The notes under the pieces were generated by a model. It made no database searches and was not told where the DNA came from. It saw only the letters and a program-made list of their open reading frames with translations. DNA of 7,744 nt from Nitrospinota bacterium. GTDB lineage: Bacteria; JAUXIQ01. Shown here piece after piece: positions 1 to 5,314 of this stretch (the first letter of the stretch is position 1; each line of letters starts with the position of its first letter). Both the position numbers and the translations under genes were made by a program. The stretch spans positions 1 through 7,744 of the forward strand of contig JAUXIQ010000083.1 in NCBI GenBank assembly GCA_030620925.1, read 5' to 3'.

Positions 1-29
1 CCTTGATACTTGGAACTCGTACAGACATA

Positions 30-624
30 CTAAAGGCCGTGATCCTCCCACTTCGGGTCCCGTTTTTCTACGAAAGAGCGCGCCCCTTCGCTGTGCTTAT
101 CTCCGCGGATGAACATGCTCATTATGCCTTCCGTTTCCAGGAAATGTCTCTCCTCCATGGTGCGTCCAACGCCGCGGACGACAGACTCTTTATCCCTTCG
201 GATGGACCCCTGCGGCAGCTCGCAGATGGATTTCGCCAGCTCTTTCACACGGGTCATCAGTTGGTTCTGCGGCACCACTTCGTTGACCAGGCCGATGCGG
301 TAGGCCTCCTGGGCGTCTATGCGCTTCCCGGTAATAATCAGCTCCATAGCCCTCGCTGTTGTAAACCGACACCCGGAACTGGTCGTAGGTTCCGATGTCG
401 GTGAGAGCGGTGGCATCGTTGAGGTCCCACCCGGCGGAGAAGGCTTTATCCCCGGCCCCGGTGAAAATAGCCACGAAAGCGTCATCGTCATCTCGGAAAG
501 TCTTCCAGGCGTCCTGCAACTCGAAGCTGGTAGCGTTGTTGATGCAGTTATGCACCTTCGGCCGGTTGATGGTTATGGTTACTACATGGCCCTCTTTTTC
601 ATACAAGATGTTCTCATAAGCCAT
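30..624 (-). pseudogene. Enoyl-CoA hydratase/isomerase (crotonase family), internally deleted and frameshifted
   Basis: Crotonase-family enzymes hydrate or isomerise acyl-CoA substrates in beta-oxidation and related pathways. The N-terminal piece reads from ATG at 624 behind a good AGGAGGT site and holds the family landmarks TITINRP (about residues 16-22) and AFSAGWDL (61-68, first half of the CoA/oxyanion-hole region). The C-terminal piece is in another frame and ends at the stop at 30. It has the typical MELIITGKRIDAQEA and GLVNEVV segments followed by about 90 further residues. The frames switch near 350-375. Intact relatives are about 260 residues, but here roughly 84 N-terminal plus 105 C-terminal residues remain. 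About 65-70 codons carrying the second oxyanion Gly-Gly and the catalytic Glu region are therefore missing. The product cannot be an active hydratase. A real deletion and an assembly error are both possible. It lies downstream of, and in the same direction as, the phosphotransferase gene. Confidence 0.85.
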
Positions 625-629
625 ACGTC

Positions 630-636
630 ACCTCCT
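630..636 (-). promoter_or_regulatory. Ribosome binding site of the broken enoyl-CoA hydratase gene
   Basis: AGGAGGT read on the minus strand lies 5 bases before the ATG at 624. This is a near-perfect Shine-Dalgarno sequence and fixes the original start. Its preservation suggests that the inactivation is recent or is an assembly artefact. Confidence 0.75.
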
Positions 637-684
637 GAATATTATGTTTCTTAAGGTAGAATTCTACATTCGAGGGAATCGGCA

Positions 685-692
685 CGAACCGG
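685..692 (-). promoter_or_regulatory. Candidate operator CCGGTTCG at the transcription start (copy 1)
   Basis: On the minus strand CCGGTTCG begins 4 bases after the -10 hexamer, so it covers the predicted transcription start. It lies inside the small palindrome AACCGGTT (687-694). The same octamer sits at the same distance from the predicted -10 of the phosphotransferase promoter (1862-1869). A position over +1 would suit a repressor, for example a regulator of acyl-CoA genes. No regulator gene is seen next to it. Confidence 0.35.
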
Positions 693-696
693 TTTC

Positions 697-725
697 ATTA
701 TGTTAGCTTTATGCGGCGTCTTCAA
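697..725 (-). promoter_or_regulatory. Sigma70-like promoter for the enoyl-CoA hydratase gene
   Basis: On the minus strand, TTGAAG (725-720) and CATAAT (702-697) are separated by exactly 17 bases. They match the TTGACA and TATAAT consensus at 4/6 and 5/6 positions. Transcription would start near 690, giving a leader of about 65 bases before the ATG at 624. The gene can therefore have its own start in addition to read-through from the phosphotransferase gene. Read by eye only. Confidence 0.45.
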
Positions 726-750
726 TAGCTTTTTCTTCTTTATATTGTGA

Positions 751-1767
751 TCAGGAGGGATTTTTGTGAGGATTAAGCGCCTTGAACCCCGAGGTTACCA
801 GGTAGCAGAGAGAGTTCAGTATATAGGGTATGGTGAAGCCCATCTGGGGCAGGTTAAGACCGCCCCGACTGTTCTCTTCAATGGAGAGGCATGCCTGTAT
901 GCCGGCCATTGCCAGTTTCAACATGGCGAGTGAATGATAAAAACGCAGGTTACCTGTCTCTTTGCCGCCCGCTTTTCTGTAGAGTGCGAAAAAATCATCA
1001 CTGTCCATGGGCAGCCCCAGGGCCATGGCCTTACCCGGGTAAAGCCATCCCAGGTCCAGCGCCGGGTCGCCGATACCTGCTATTTCCCAGTCCAGAACGG
1101 CCACTATCTCGTCGCCGCTGAATAGAACGTTCCCTACGTTGTAGTCGCCGTGGATAAGTGTCAGCTCGCCGCTCTGAGGGATATTTTCCTCGAGCTTATT
1201 GAGTACGTTCTCCAGAATCTGCCTGGGGATGCCCTTAACAGCCTGGAGCCTGGCCCTGCACTTCCACAGCTCCGCGGCCGCGAACCGTGAGGTATCCCCT
1301 GGAGCATCTTCGGCGGGGAGGCCCAACTTCCGCCAATCCGTGGAGTGGATTTCGGCCAAAGTTCTTGCGTATTCCCAGGAGAGTTTCTTCTTCTTTTCGG
1401 GAAGCATGGCATGGTATGCGATTGACAGGGTGTCCCCGTCCATTTTTTCCATAATAAGGAAAGGTTTCCCCAGTACAGATTCGTCTTCTTCCAGCAGCAG
1501 CACCCCCGGTACGGGGACAGGCGTGCTCTTCAGGGCCTTCAGCAGATGATATTCGCTTGCCGGTTGATAAGGCTCCATGATACTCTTTTCGGGGGGCATC
1601 CTCAGGATATACTTTCGTGTCCGTGTGGAGCCGTTCTCACGCCAGCTCAGCGTGAAACCGACCATCCTGTTGGAGTTTCCCTGGTTAATGCGTTGAAGCT
1701 CCACGACTTTCAGGTTCTCTTTTTGCTGGAGCGCGGCACGGAGGTATGTTTCGAGTGTGGATTTCAA
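751..1767 (-). CDS. Phosphotransferase family protein (APH-like, ACAD10/11 N-terminal type)
   Basis: This is a 338-residue protein with the aminoglycoside phosphotransferase/choline kinase fold. The catalytic loop is HGDYNVGNVL (206-215), with the predicted base Asp208 and Asn213. The metal-binding DWE motif is at 226-228 and is followed by GDPALDLG (233-240). The N-lobe has a nucleotide-loop-like QGNSNRM (29-35), YILRMP (53-58) and the helix Glu72. Arg replaces the usual ATP-binding Lys, as is common in the branch related to the N-terminal domain of ACAD10/ACAD11, which phosphorylates hydroxyacyl-CoA species before dehydration. A role in acyl-CoA or hydroxyacyl metabolism is inferred from that branch and from the adjacent enoyl-CoA hydratase remnant. 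Drug resistance is unlikely. The start is TTG at 1767: an in-frame TAG lies five codons upstream and the next internal Met is residue 35, beyond the nucleotide loop. The Shine-Dalgarno (AGGGA at 1777-1781) is weak. Confidence 0.88.
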   Translation of the reverse strand: MKSTLETYLRAALQQKENLKVVELQRINQGNSNRMVGFTLSWRENGSTRTRKYILRMPPEKSIMEPYQPASEYHLLKALKSTPVPVPGVLLLEEDESVLGKPFLIMEKMDGDTLSIAYHAMLPEKKKKLSWEYARTLAEIHSTDWRKLGLPAEDAPGDTSRFAAAELWKCRARLQAVKGIPRQILENVLNKLEENIPQSGELTLIHGDYNVGNVLFSGDEIVAVLDWEIAGIGDPALDLGWLYPGKAMALGLPMDSDDFFALYRKAGGKETGNLRFYHSLAMLKLAMAGIQACLSIEENSRGGLNLPQMGFTIPYILNSLCYLVTSGFKALNPHKNPS

Positions 1768-1861
1768 TATCTTCGATCCCTATATGATCGTGAATTCCGC
1801 TTCATCGGTTATAAAGAATAATATGAGTCGGAACGCACCTTACGCCCCTTTTGCATTTCAT

Positions 1862-1869
1862 CGAACCGG
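1862..1869 (-). promoter_or_regulatory. Candidate operator CCGGTTCG at the transcription start (copy 2)
   Basis: On the minus strand the octamer CCGGTTCG starts 4 bases after the predicted -10 hexamer of the phosphotransferase promoter. This is the same spacing as copy 1 at 685-692. The flanks differ: this copy reads AATCCGGTTCGAT and lacks the full AACCGGTT palindrome. Shared sequence plus shared position supports a common regulator, though the motif is short. Confidence 0.35.
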
Positions 1870-1873
1870 ATTA

Positions 1874-1901
1874 ATGATAACTTAAGGGGAAACTATTGTA
1901 A
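1874..1901 (-). promoter_or_regulatory. Sigma70-like promoter for the phosphotransferase gene
   Basis: On the minus strand, TTACAA (1901-1896) and TATCAT (1879-1874) are 16 bases apart and match the consensus at 4/6 and 5/6 positions. The start would be near 1867, giving a leader of about 100 bases to the TTG at 1767. Read by eye only. Confidence 0.4.
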
Positions 1902-1913
1902 AACCGCGCACCG

Positions 1914-1942
1914 GCACCGCCGCAAGCGGAGCGAGATTTTTT
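1914..1942 (+). terminator. Terminator-like hairpin with T-run, purpose unclear
   Basis: GCACCGC (1914-1920) can pair with GCGGAGC (1926-1932) around the loop CGCAA, with one internal A-A mismatch. A six-base T-run follows at 1937-1942, after GAGA. It resembles a rho-independent terminator on the plus strand, but no plus-strand gene precedes it in the window. It could end a short leader or small RNA, or block antisense transcription coming through the phosphotransferase gene. The mismatch and the 4-base gap before the T-run make it only moderate. Confidence 0.3.
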
Positions 1943-2029
1943 CCTGAGACTTCTTAACGCCTGTGATCGTGTAACTGTAAAAAGAGGTGTGAAGGAACAA
2001 ATGATAAATAACCGCAGAATATGGCCGGG

Positions 2030-2057
2030 TTGACATAATCCCAATTGATGATATTTT
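2030..2057 (+). promoter_or_regulatory. Sigma70-like promoter for the NHL-bfn-fur operon
   Basis: A perfect TTGACA -35 (2030-2035) is followed after 16 bases by TATTTT (2052-2057), a 4/6 match to the -10 consensus. The start would be near 2064, leaving about 53 bases before the ATG at 2117. The downstream leader is AT-rich. Confidence 0.5.
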
Positions 2058-2116
2058 AACTGTATAGCTTTTCCTTTTGCTCAAAGTATTATTTTTTAGA
2101 TCGCGCATGAATTGCA

Positions 2117-3139
2117 ATGGATGACTCAAAAGATATCAGGATAGAAAGTATAACACCGGGAGCCGGCGTGGAAGGAGGTAAAATCTTCCTGGAATGCCCA
2201 GGATACAATCCCGCCATGTTCGCCGATACGGTTCTGAAAATTAATGGAACACCTGCCCGGATGAGCACGGTTGCCGACGGGTTTATCTCAGCATTCATAT
2301 CACCGGAAGCAACATCGGGCCCCGTGATTCTGGAAGTGGGCGGATTGGCCAGCAACGAAGTCTTTTTGGAAGTAGCCCACAAGCTCGCAACAAATCTCCA
2401 CCCGGTGGCCAACCCTGCCATCGACAATGAGGGGAGCATATATATTACTTTGAGCGGTATGAAGGGACAGAAACTGCCCGTTTCAGTCTTCAAAATGAGC
2501 AGCGGGGGAAGTATTATGCCCTTCGTTACTGATATCATCAACCCTACCGGTATAGCAATCAACAGCCATGGTGAACTTTTCGTAAGCAACCGGCACGACG
2601 GAACGGTGCACAAAGTTTCTTCGCTGGGAAACCATGTGACCTTCGCCAGTGAATTGGGCGTATGCACAGGCCTGGTTTTCGATAAGGAGGAGAACCTCTA
2701 TGTGGGGGACCGCGAAGGGGCCATTCTCAAACTGGACCCCGATGGCAAAAAAGAGACTTTTGCCAAATTGCCTCCCAGCGTAGCCGCCTATCATATGGCC
2801 TTTGGTCCCGATGGATGTCTTTATGTCACCGGGCCCACCATGACCGGTTACGATTACGTGTACAGGATAAACGGCGTCGATTCTGCTGAAATATTCTTCT
2901 CAGAGCTCGGCCGCCCTCAGGGGCTTGCTTTCGACGCCGAGGGCAACCTTCATCTGGTAGGCTACTATGAAGGCCAGGGCGGAATTTCAAAGATCACACC
3001 CGATGGTGAGATCACGCATGAGATTGCCGGCATAAATCTTGTGGGATTGGCTTTCGACGGCCTTGGTAACATGATTATCACCGGTGTATCATCAGTTTAC
3101 AAAATAAAAATGAACATGATGGGATTGCCGTTGATGTGA
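2117..3139 (+). CDS. IPT/TIG domain plus NHL-type beta-propeller protein (SMP-30/streptogramin-lyase-like)
   Basis: A 340-residue protein. Residues about 7-86 match an IPT/TIG immunoglobulin-like domain (IESITPGAGVEGG, KINGTPA, SGPVILEVGGLASN). Residues about 93-332 form repeated propeller blades, each with a (G/A)(I/L)AF/IxxxGxLYV-type strand: AIDNEGSIYI, GIAINSHGELFVSN, GLVFDKEENLYVGD, HMAFGPDGCLYVTG, GLAFDAEGNLHLVG and GLAFDGLGNMIITG, so about six blades. Such propellers bind ligands or act as lactonases or lyases. The substrate cannot be told here. No signal peptide or membrane segment is visible, so a cytoplasmic location is inferred, which is unusual because TIG-propeller proteins are often exported. 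The ATG at 2117 is the first one in frame after a stop at 2108, although no clear Shine-Dalgarno precedes it. It is the first gene of a probable operon with the bifunctional nuclease and Fur genes. Confidence 0.8.
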   Translation: MDDSKDIRIESITPGAGVEGGKIFLECPGYNPAMFADTVLKINGTPARMSTVADGFISAFISPEATSGPVILEVGGLASNEVFLEVAHKLATNLHPVANPAIDNEGSIYITLSGMKGQKLPVSVFKMSSGGSIMPFVTDIINPTGIAINSHGELFVSNRHDGTVHKVSSLGNHVTFASELGVCTGLVFDKEENLYVGDREGAILKLDPDGKKETFAKLPPSVAAYHMAFGPDGCLYVTGPTMTGYDYVYRINGVDSAEIFFSELGRPQGLAFDAEGNLHLVGYYEGQGGISKITPDGEITHEIAGINLVGLAFDGLGNMIITGVSSVYKIKMNMMGLPLM

Positions 3140-3143
3140 TTGG

Positions 3144-3165
3144 GGGCTCCCGAAGAGGTGAGCCT
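3144..3165 (+). other. Small hairpin in the gap between the propeller and nuclease genes
   Basis: GGGCTC (3144-3149) can pair with GAGCCT (3160-3165), including one G-U pair, around a 10-base loop. The T-content after it is too low for a good terminator. It may be an RNA-processing or partial attenuation element between two cotranscribed genes. Confidence 0.2.
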
Positions 3166-3196
3166 TATTGTATCATTTCTATATATCCCTTGAATT

Positions 3197-3202
3197 GGAG
3201 GA
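3197..3202 (+). promoter_or_regulatory. Ribosome binding site that sets the bifunctional nuclease start
   Basis: GGAGGA lies 8 bases before the ATG at 3211. This selects the 169-residue product rather than the longer open frame beginning at 3136. The upstream part of that frame shows no family similarity and overlaps the preceding gene. Confidence 0.75.
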
Positions 3203-3210
3203 AGCTATAT

Positions 3211-3720
3211 ATGCTTAGAATGAAAATCGACATGGTGGCTTTTGACCAGAGCAAGGGAGCGGCGGTAGTCTCGCTGGTGGATGATAGCGGCGAGAGAAAG
3301 CTGCCTTTGCTGATTGGCATCACAGAGGCTATGGCTATCTTCAGAGAACTTAACCGCACTCCGTCGGCGCGCCCCATGGCCTATGACCTTTTCAAGAACT
3401 TTATGGATGGCGTGCAAGCCGATGTTGAGAAAGTAGTTGTGGACACTATAAAGGAGGATACGTACCTGGCCTGGATACATTTTCGGGTGGGAGACTCGAA
3501 GCTGGTTTCCGATTCCAGACCGAGTGACGGAATTGTGATGGCCTTAAAGTGTCAGGCGCCCATTTACGTTGAGGATAAGGTTTTGGACCGCGCGGAGAAG
3601 ATAGGGTTTCTCGTACAGGAAGGTGAAGAGGGCGAGACCCCGGACCTCCAGCAGTGGCTCGATGATGTGAAACCTTCCGACTTCGAAGAGGGAGGTGCGG
3701 AAGAAGAGGATATTGAATGA
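3211..3720 (+). CDS. Bifunctional nuclease family protein (BFN, DUF151)
   Basis: A 169-residue protein of the BFN/DUF151 family; characterised members have DNase and RNase activity. The conserved core is clear: LPLLIGITEAMAI (31-43, usual form LPIWIGxxEAxAI), RPMAYDLF (54-61, usual RPMTHDL) and DSRPSDGIVMALKCQAPIYV (101-120, usual R.SDAIALALR..APIYV). The last 30 or so residues are strongly acidic (EGEEGE, FEEGGAEEEDIE) and probably form a flexible tail. It starts 71 bases after the propeller gene and ends 53 bases before the Fur gene, so cotranscription is likely. The molecular target is not evident. Lys113 and Cys114 where ALR is usual, and Met43-Phe44 in the first motif, show that it is a divergent member. 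Confidence 0.87.
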   Translation: MLRMKIDMVAFDQSKGAAVVSLVDDSGERKLPLLIGITEAMAIFRELNRTPSARPMAYDLFKNFMDGVQADVEKVVVDTIKEDTYLAWIHFRVGDSKLVSDSRPSDGIVMALKCQAPIYVEDKVLDRAEKIGFLVQEGEEGETPDLQQWLDDVKPSDFEEGGAEEEDIE

Positions 3721-3773
3721 TACCTTTCACATTCCCCTCCGGTGAGAATTGCGGATAACAGGGAAACGATTGG

Positions 3774-4202
3774 ATGAAGCGCGAAGAGAAGATACTCAGC
3801 GATTATCTTTCAGCGAATAATCTCAAATTTACCCAGCAGCGAAAAGTCATCCTGGATGCCTTCCTTTCTCTGGAACATCATGTAAGCGCTGAGGAACTTT
3901 ATGATAAACTCAAGAAGAAAGACTATGGTATAGGTCTGGCAACGGTGTACCGCACGTTGAATATTTTCAGCTCCTGCGGGCTCGCACAACAGAGGCAGTT
4001 TGGAGATGGACAGAGCAGATATGAACATGAGGTGGACCATGGACACCACGACCACCTGCTATGCCAGCAATGCGGAAAGATCACCGAGTTTGAAAACAAA
4101 CACATAGAAGAGCTTCAGAAGGAAGTGGCCAAGGAAAAGGGTTATGTGGTGTTCACGCACAAGCTGGAGCTCCACGGGCTTTGTCCGGATTGTGCATCTT
4201 AG
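3774..4202 (+). CDS. Fur-family metal-dependent transcriptional regulator
   Basis: A 142-residue regulator of normal Fur length. The N-terminal winged helix includes LKFTQQRKVIL (17-27), HHVSAEELY (35-43) and the recognition helix GLATVYRTLNIF (54-65). The C-terminal dimer domain has HHDHLLCQQCGKITEF (91-106). Two CxxC pairs, Cys97/Cys100 and Cys137/Cys140, would hold the structural zinc. By alignment with E. coli Fur, the sensory site can be formed by His36, Glu84, His92 and His94, and the second site by His91, Asp93, Glu112 and His129. Glu112 rather than Asp favours an iron-sensing Fur over a peroxide-sensing PerR, though Zur cannot be excluded. AGGGA (3760-3764) lies 9 bases before the ATG. 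It is the last gene of the plus-strand cluster and faces the convergent HD-domain gene across a terminator. Confidence 0.92.
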   Translation: MKREEKILSDYLSANNLKFTQQRKVILDAFLSLEHHVSAEELYDKLKKKDYGIGLATVYRTLNIFSSCGLAQQRQFGDGQSRYEHEVDHGHHDHLLCQQCGKITEFENKHIEELQKEVAKEKGYVVFTHKLELHGLCPDCAS

Positions 4203-4227
4203 CCGGTACATTATTCTTCCGAAAGGT

Positions 4228-4261
4228 AAAAAAAAATCGGGCGGCCAAAAAATAACCGCCC
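4228..4261 (-). terminator. Intrinsic terminator between convergent fur and HD-domain genes
   Basis: GGGCGG (4239-4244) pairs perfectly with CCGCCC (4256-4261) around an 11-base A-rich loop. Read on the minus strand the stem is followed, after GA, by nine T residues (4236-4228), so it is a strong terminator for the HD-domain gene that stops at 4291. On the plus strand the stem lies about 37 bases after the Fur stop and is followed by ATATTATTT, so it may also work weakly in that direction. Confidence 0.85.
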
Positions 4262-4290
4262 ATATTATTTCAACTGAAGCCGTCAGGCGA

Positions 4291-4704
4291 TTAAACCTTA
4301 TCCGCTTCCAGCAGTAGCTTTAAATTTTCATCGGATTCGGGGGTGCCGTGGTGTACGGACACCAGGTGGACCACCCGGGCCGCAGTCTTCTCATCAAATC
4401 CCAGCTCCGACAATAACCTCTCCGAAATTTCCACGCCGGTCTCGCAGTGCGTGGGTATTTTTACCGACTGGTCTTCTATGTTGCCCACGAAGTCGTTCCC
4501 ATAAGGGGCCGCATACCCTATATCGTGGAGGTAGGCGGCCGTGGTGAGAACGACCGTTCCCTCTTCACCTAAATTTTCCCTTTCGAGGATTTTCTTCATG
4601 TTGGAAACCACGCTCATGGTGTGGTCGTAATATCTGGGCACGCTGTTTAAAAAGAGGTCCTTTATTTTTTCTTCCAGCCCTTTTTCTAACTCTTCAAGCG
4701 ACAT
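4291..4704 (-). CDS. Short HD-domain protein (predicted metal-dependent phosphohydrolase)
   Basis: A 137-residue HD-superfamily protein. The fold's metal ligands are present in order: His28 (YYDHTMSV), the His60-Asp61 pair in AAYLHDIGYA, His86 (PTHCETG), the VVHLVSVHHG segment with His113, His118 and His119, and the distal Asp135 in EADKV. Members hydrolyse phosphate esters, often of nucleotides; the substrate cannot be read here. The chain ends two residues after Asp135, whereas most HD proteins carry at least one more helix, so this is a minimal or C-terminally trimmed version. The ATG at 4704 has AAGG (4717-4714) 9 bases upstream. It starts 29 bases after the cysteine-rich protein gene and is followed by a strong terminator, so the two probably form one operon driven from the FNR-like promoter upstream. 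Confidence 0.85.
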   Translation of the reverse strand: MSLEELEKGLEEKIKDLFLNSVPRYYDHTMSVVSNMKKILERENLGEEGTVVLTTAAYLHDIGYAAPYGNDFVGNIEDQSVKIPTHCETGVEISERLLSELGFDEKTAARVVHLVSVHHGTPESDENLKLLLEADKV

Positions 4705-4733
4705 ATGTATTTACCTTATATTTCGAGCGCACT

Positions 4734-5210
4734 TTATTCCTTCAGATCGCCGCGCACTCCGATCTGCGTCTTTATCAGGGGTATATCCTTACCCGACGCT
4801 GAAATGGCATGCTCCGCCGCATGCACGATACCATAGCAGCAGGGTACTTCCATGAACAGCACCTGGATACTCTTTAGATTGGAAGCGTTTATTATCTGGG
4901 TGATTTTTTCAGCGTAGAACTCTATGTCATCCAGTTTGGGACAGCCTATGGCAAGCGCCTTACCGTCCAGGAAGTCGGTATGGAAATCCGCATAGGCGAA
5001 GGGAACACAGTCCGCGGCGAGTACAAGGTCGGCGTTCTGAAAGTAAGGGGCCGTGGGGGCAACGAGAGTCAACTGCACAGGCCACTGAGTCAGCGAAGAC
5101 TTGCCGATGCTTTCCTTGTTGGCGGTGGCGACACCATCAGCTTCCTTGGTGAACTGCTGCTCTTCGCACGATGGGCAACCATCGTTATGTTTATTCTGAT
5201 CAATGCTCAT
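4734..5210 (-). CDS. Cysteine-rich redox-type protein, ferredoxin-less relative of a 4Fe-4S protein family
   Basis: A 158-residue protein. The segment from about 38 to 158 (SSLTQWPVQLTLVAP, APYFQNADLVLAADCVPFAYADFH, GKALAIGCPKLDD, MEVPCCYGI, GKDIPL) resembles, from memory, the C-terminal domain of anaerobe proteins annotated as iron-sulfur or 4Fe-4S ferredoxin proteins. Those usually begin with two ferredoxin clusters. Here they are absent, and only a short leader with Cys12 and Cys15 (GCPSCEE) precedes the domain. The other cysteines are Cys68, Cys90 and the Cys124-Cys125 pair, which could bind a metal or cluster. The family's function is unknown to me. A strong AGGAGG (5221-5216) lies 5 bases before the ATG at 5210, so the short form is the real start. 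It precedes the HD-domain gene and sits behind a TTGAC-N4-GTCAA promoter. Confidence 0.72.
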   Translation of the reverse strand: MSIDQNKHNDGCPSCEEQQFTKEADGVATANKESIGKSSLTQWPVQLTLVAPTAPYFQNADLVLAADCVPFAYADFHTDFLDGKALAIGCPKLDDIEFYAEKITQIINASNLKSIQVLFMEVPCCYGIVHAAEHAISASGKDIPLIKTQIGVRGDLKE

Positions 5211-5260
5211 TATTTCCTCCTGAATTTGCTGTTACCGTGACTTTGAAATTTGTATCGTGA

Positions 5261-5302
5261 TTTATAAGACAAAACCCATCCGTGTTCTTTGACTCAGGTC
5301 AA
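5261..5302 (-). promoter_or_regulatory. FNR/HcpR-like activator site with class II promoter, for the cysteine-rich protein operon
   Basis: The perfect palindrome TTGAC-N4-GTCAA (5289-5302) is typical of CRP/FNR-superfamily regulators, and close to boxes described for HcpR and DNR. On the minus strand TATAAA (5266-5261) lies 22 bases further on. This puts the palindrome centre about 41.5 bases before a start near 5254, the class II activator position. The leader to the ATG at 5210 would be about 44 bases. The site lies just after the ygbA-like gene's stop at 5315. Confidence 0.65.
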
Positions 5303-5314
5303 TTATCGTCCATT

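Larger units (their letters stand above)
1768..2116. other. Divergent intergenic region between the phosphotransferase gene and the NHL-bfn-fur operon
   Basis: This 349-base stretch holds the outward promoters for both flanking units, one copy of the CCGGTTCG motif, a terminator-like hairpin (1914-1942) and two AT-rich Fur-box-like half sites (TAATGATAA at 1872-1880 and AATGATAAATAA at 2000-2011). A ten-codon ORF (2001-2033, reading MINNRRIWPG) follows a plausible GAAGGA site. Its stop overlaps the -35 hexamer of the operon promoter, so that promoter would not transcribe it. No convincing protein gene is seen here. Confidence 0.6.

Noticed and set aside
751-1767. Aminoglycoside resistance enzyme
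   Set aside because: Motifs and context fit the acyl-CoA-dehydrogenase-linked phosphotransferase branch, and nothing indicates a mobile or resistance setting.
2001-2033. Ten-codon ORF (MINNRRIWPG) with a plausible GAAGGA site as a leader peptide
   Set aside because: Its stop overlaps the -35 hexamer at 2030, so the main promoter would not transcribe it, and no attenuator follows it.
1893-2129. 78-residue minus-strand open frame in the intergenic region
   Set aside because: Low-complexity basic composition, no domain, no good ribosome binding site, and it overlaps the promoter region and the start of the propeller gene.
3136-3210. Longer upstream start for the bifunctional nuclease
   Set aside because: The extra residues show no family similarity and overlap the propeller gene's stop, while GGAGGA clearly serves the ATG at 3211.
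3741-3760. GTGAGAATTGCGGATAAC before fur, resembling a lac operator or Fur box
   Set aside because: The two halves match as an inverted repeat at only about 4 of 9 positions, so the likeness is probably chance.
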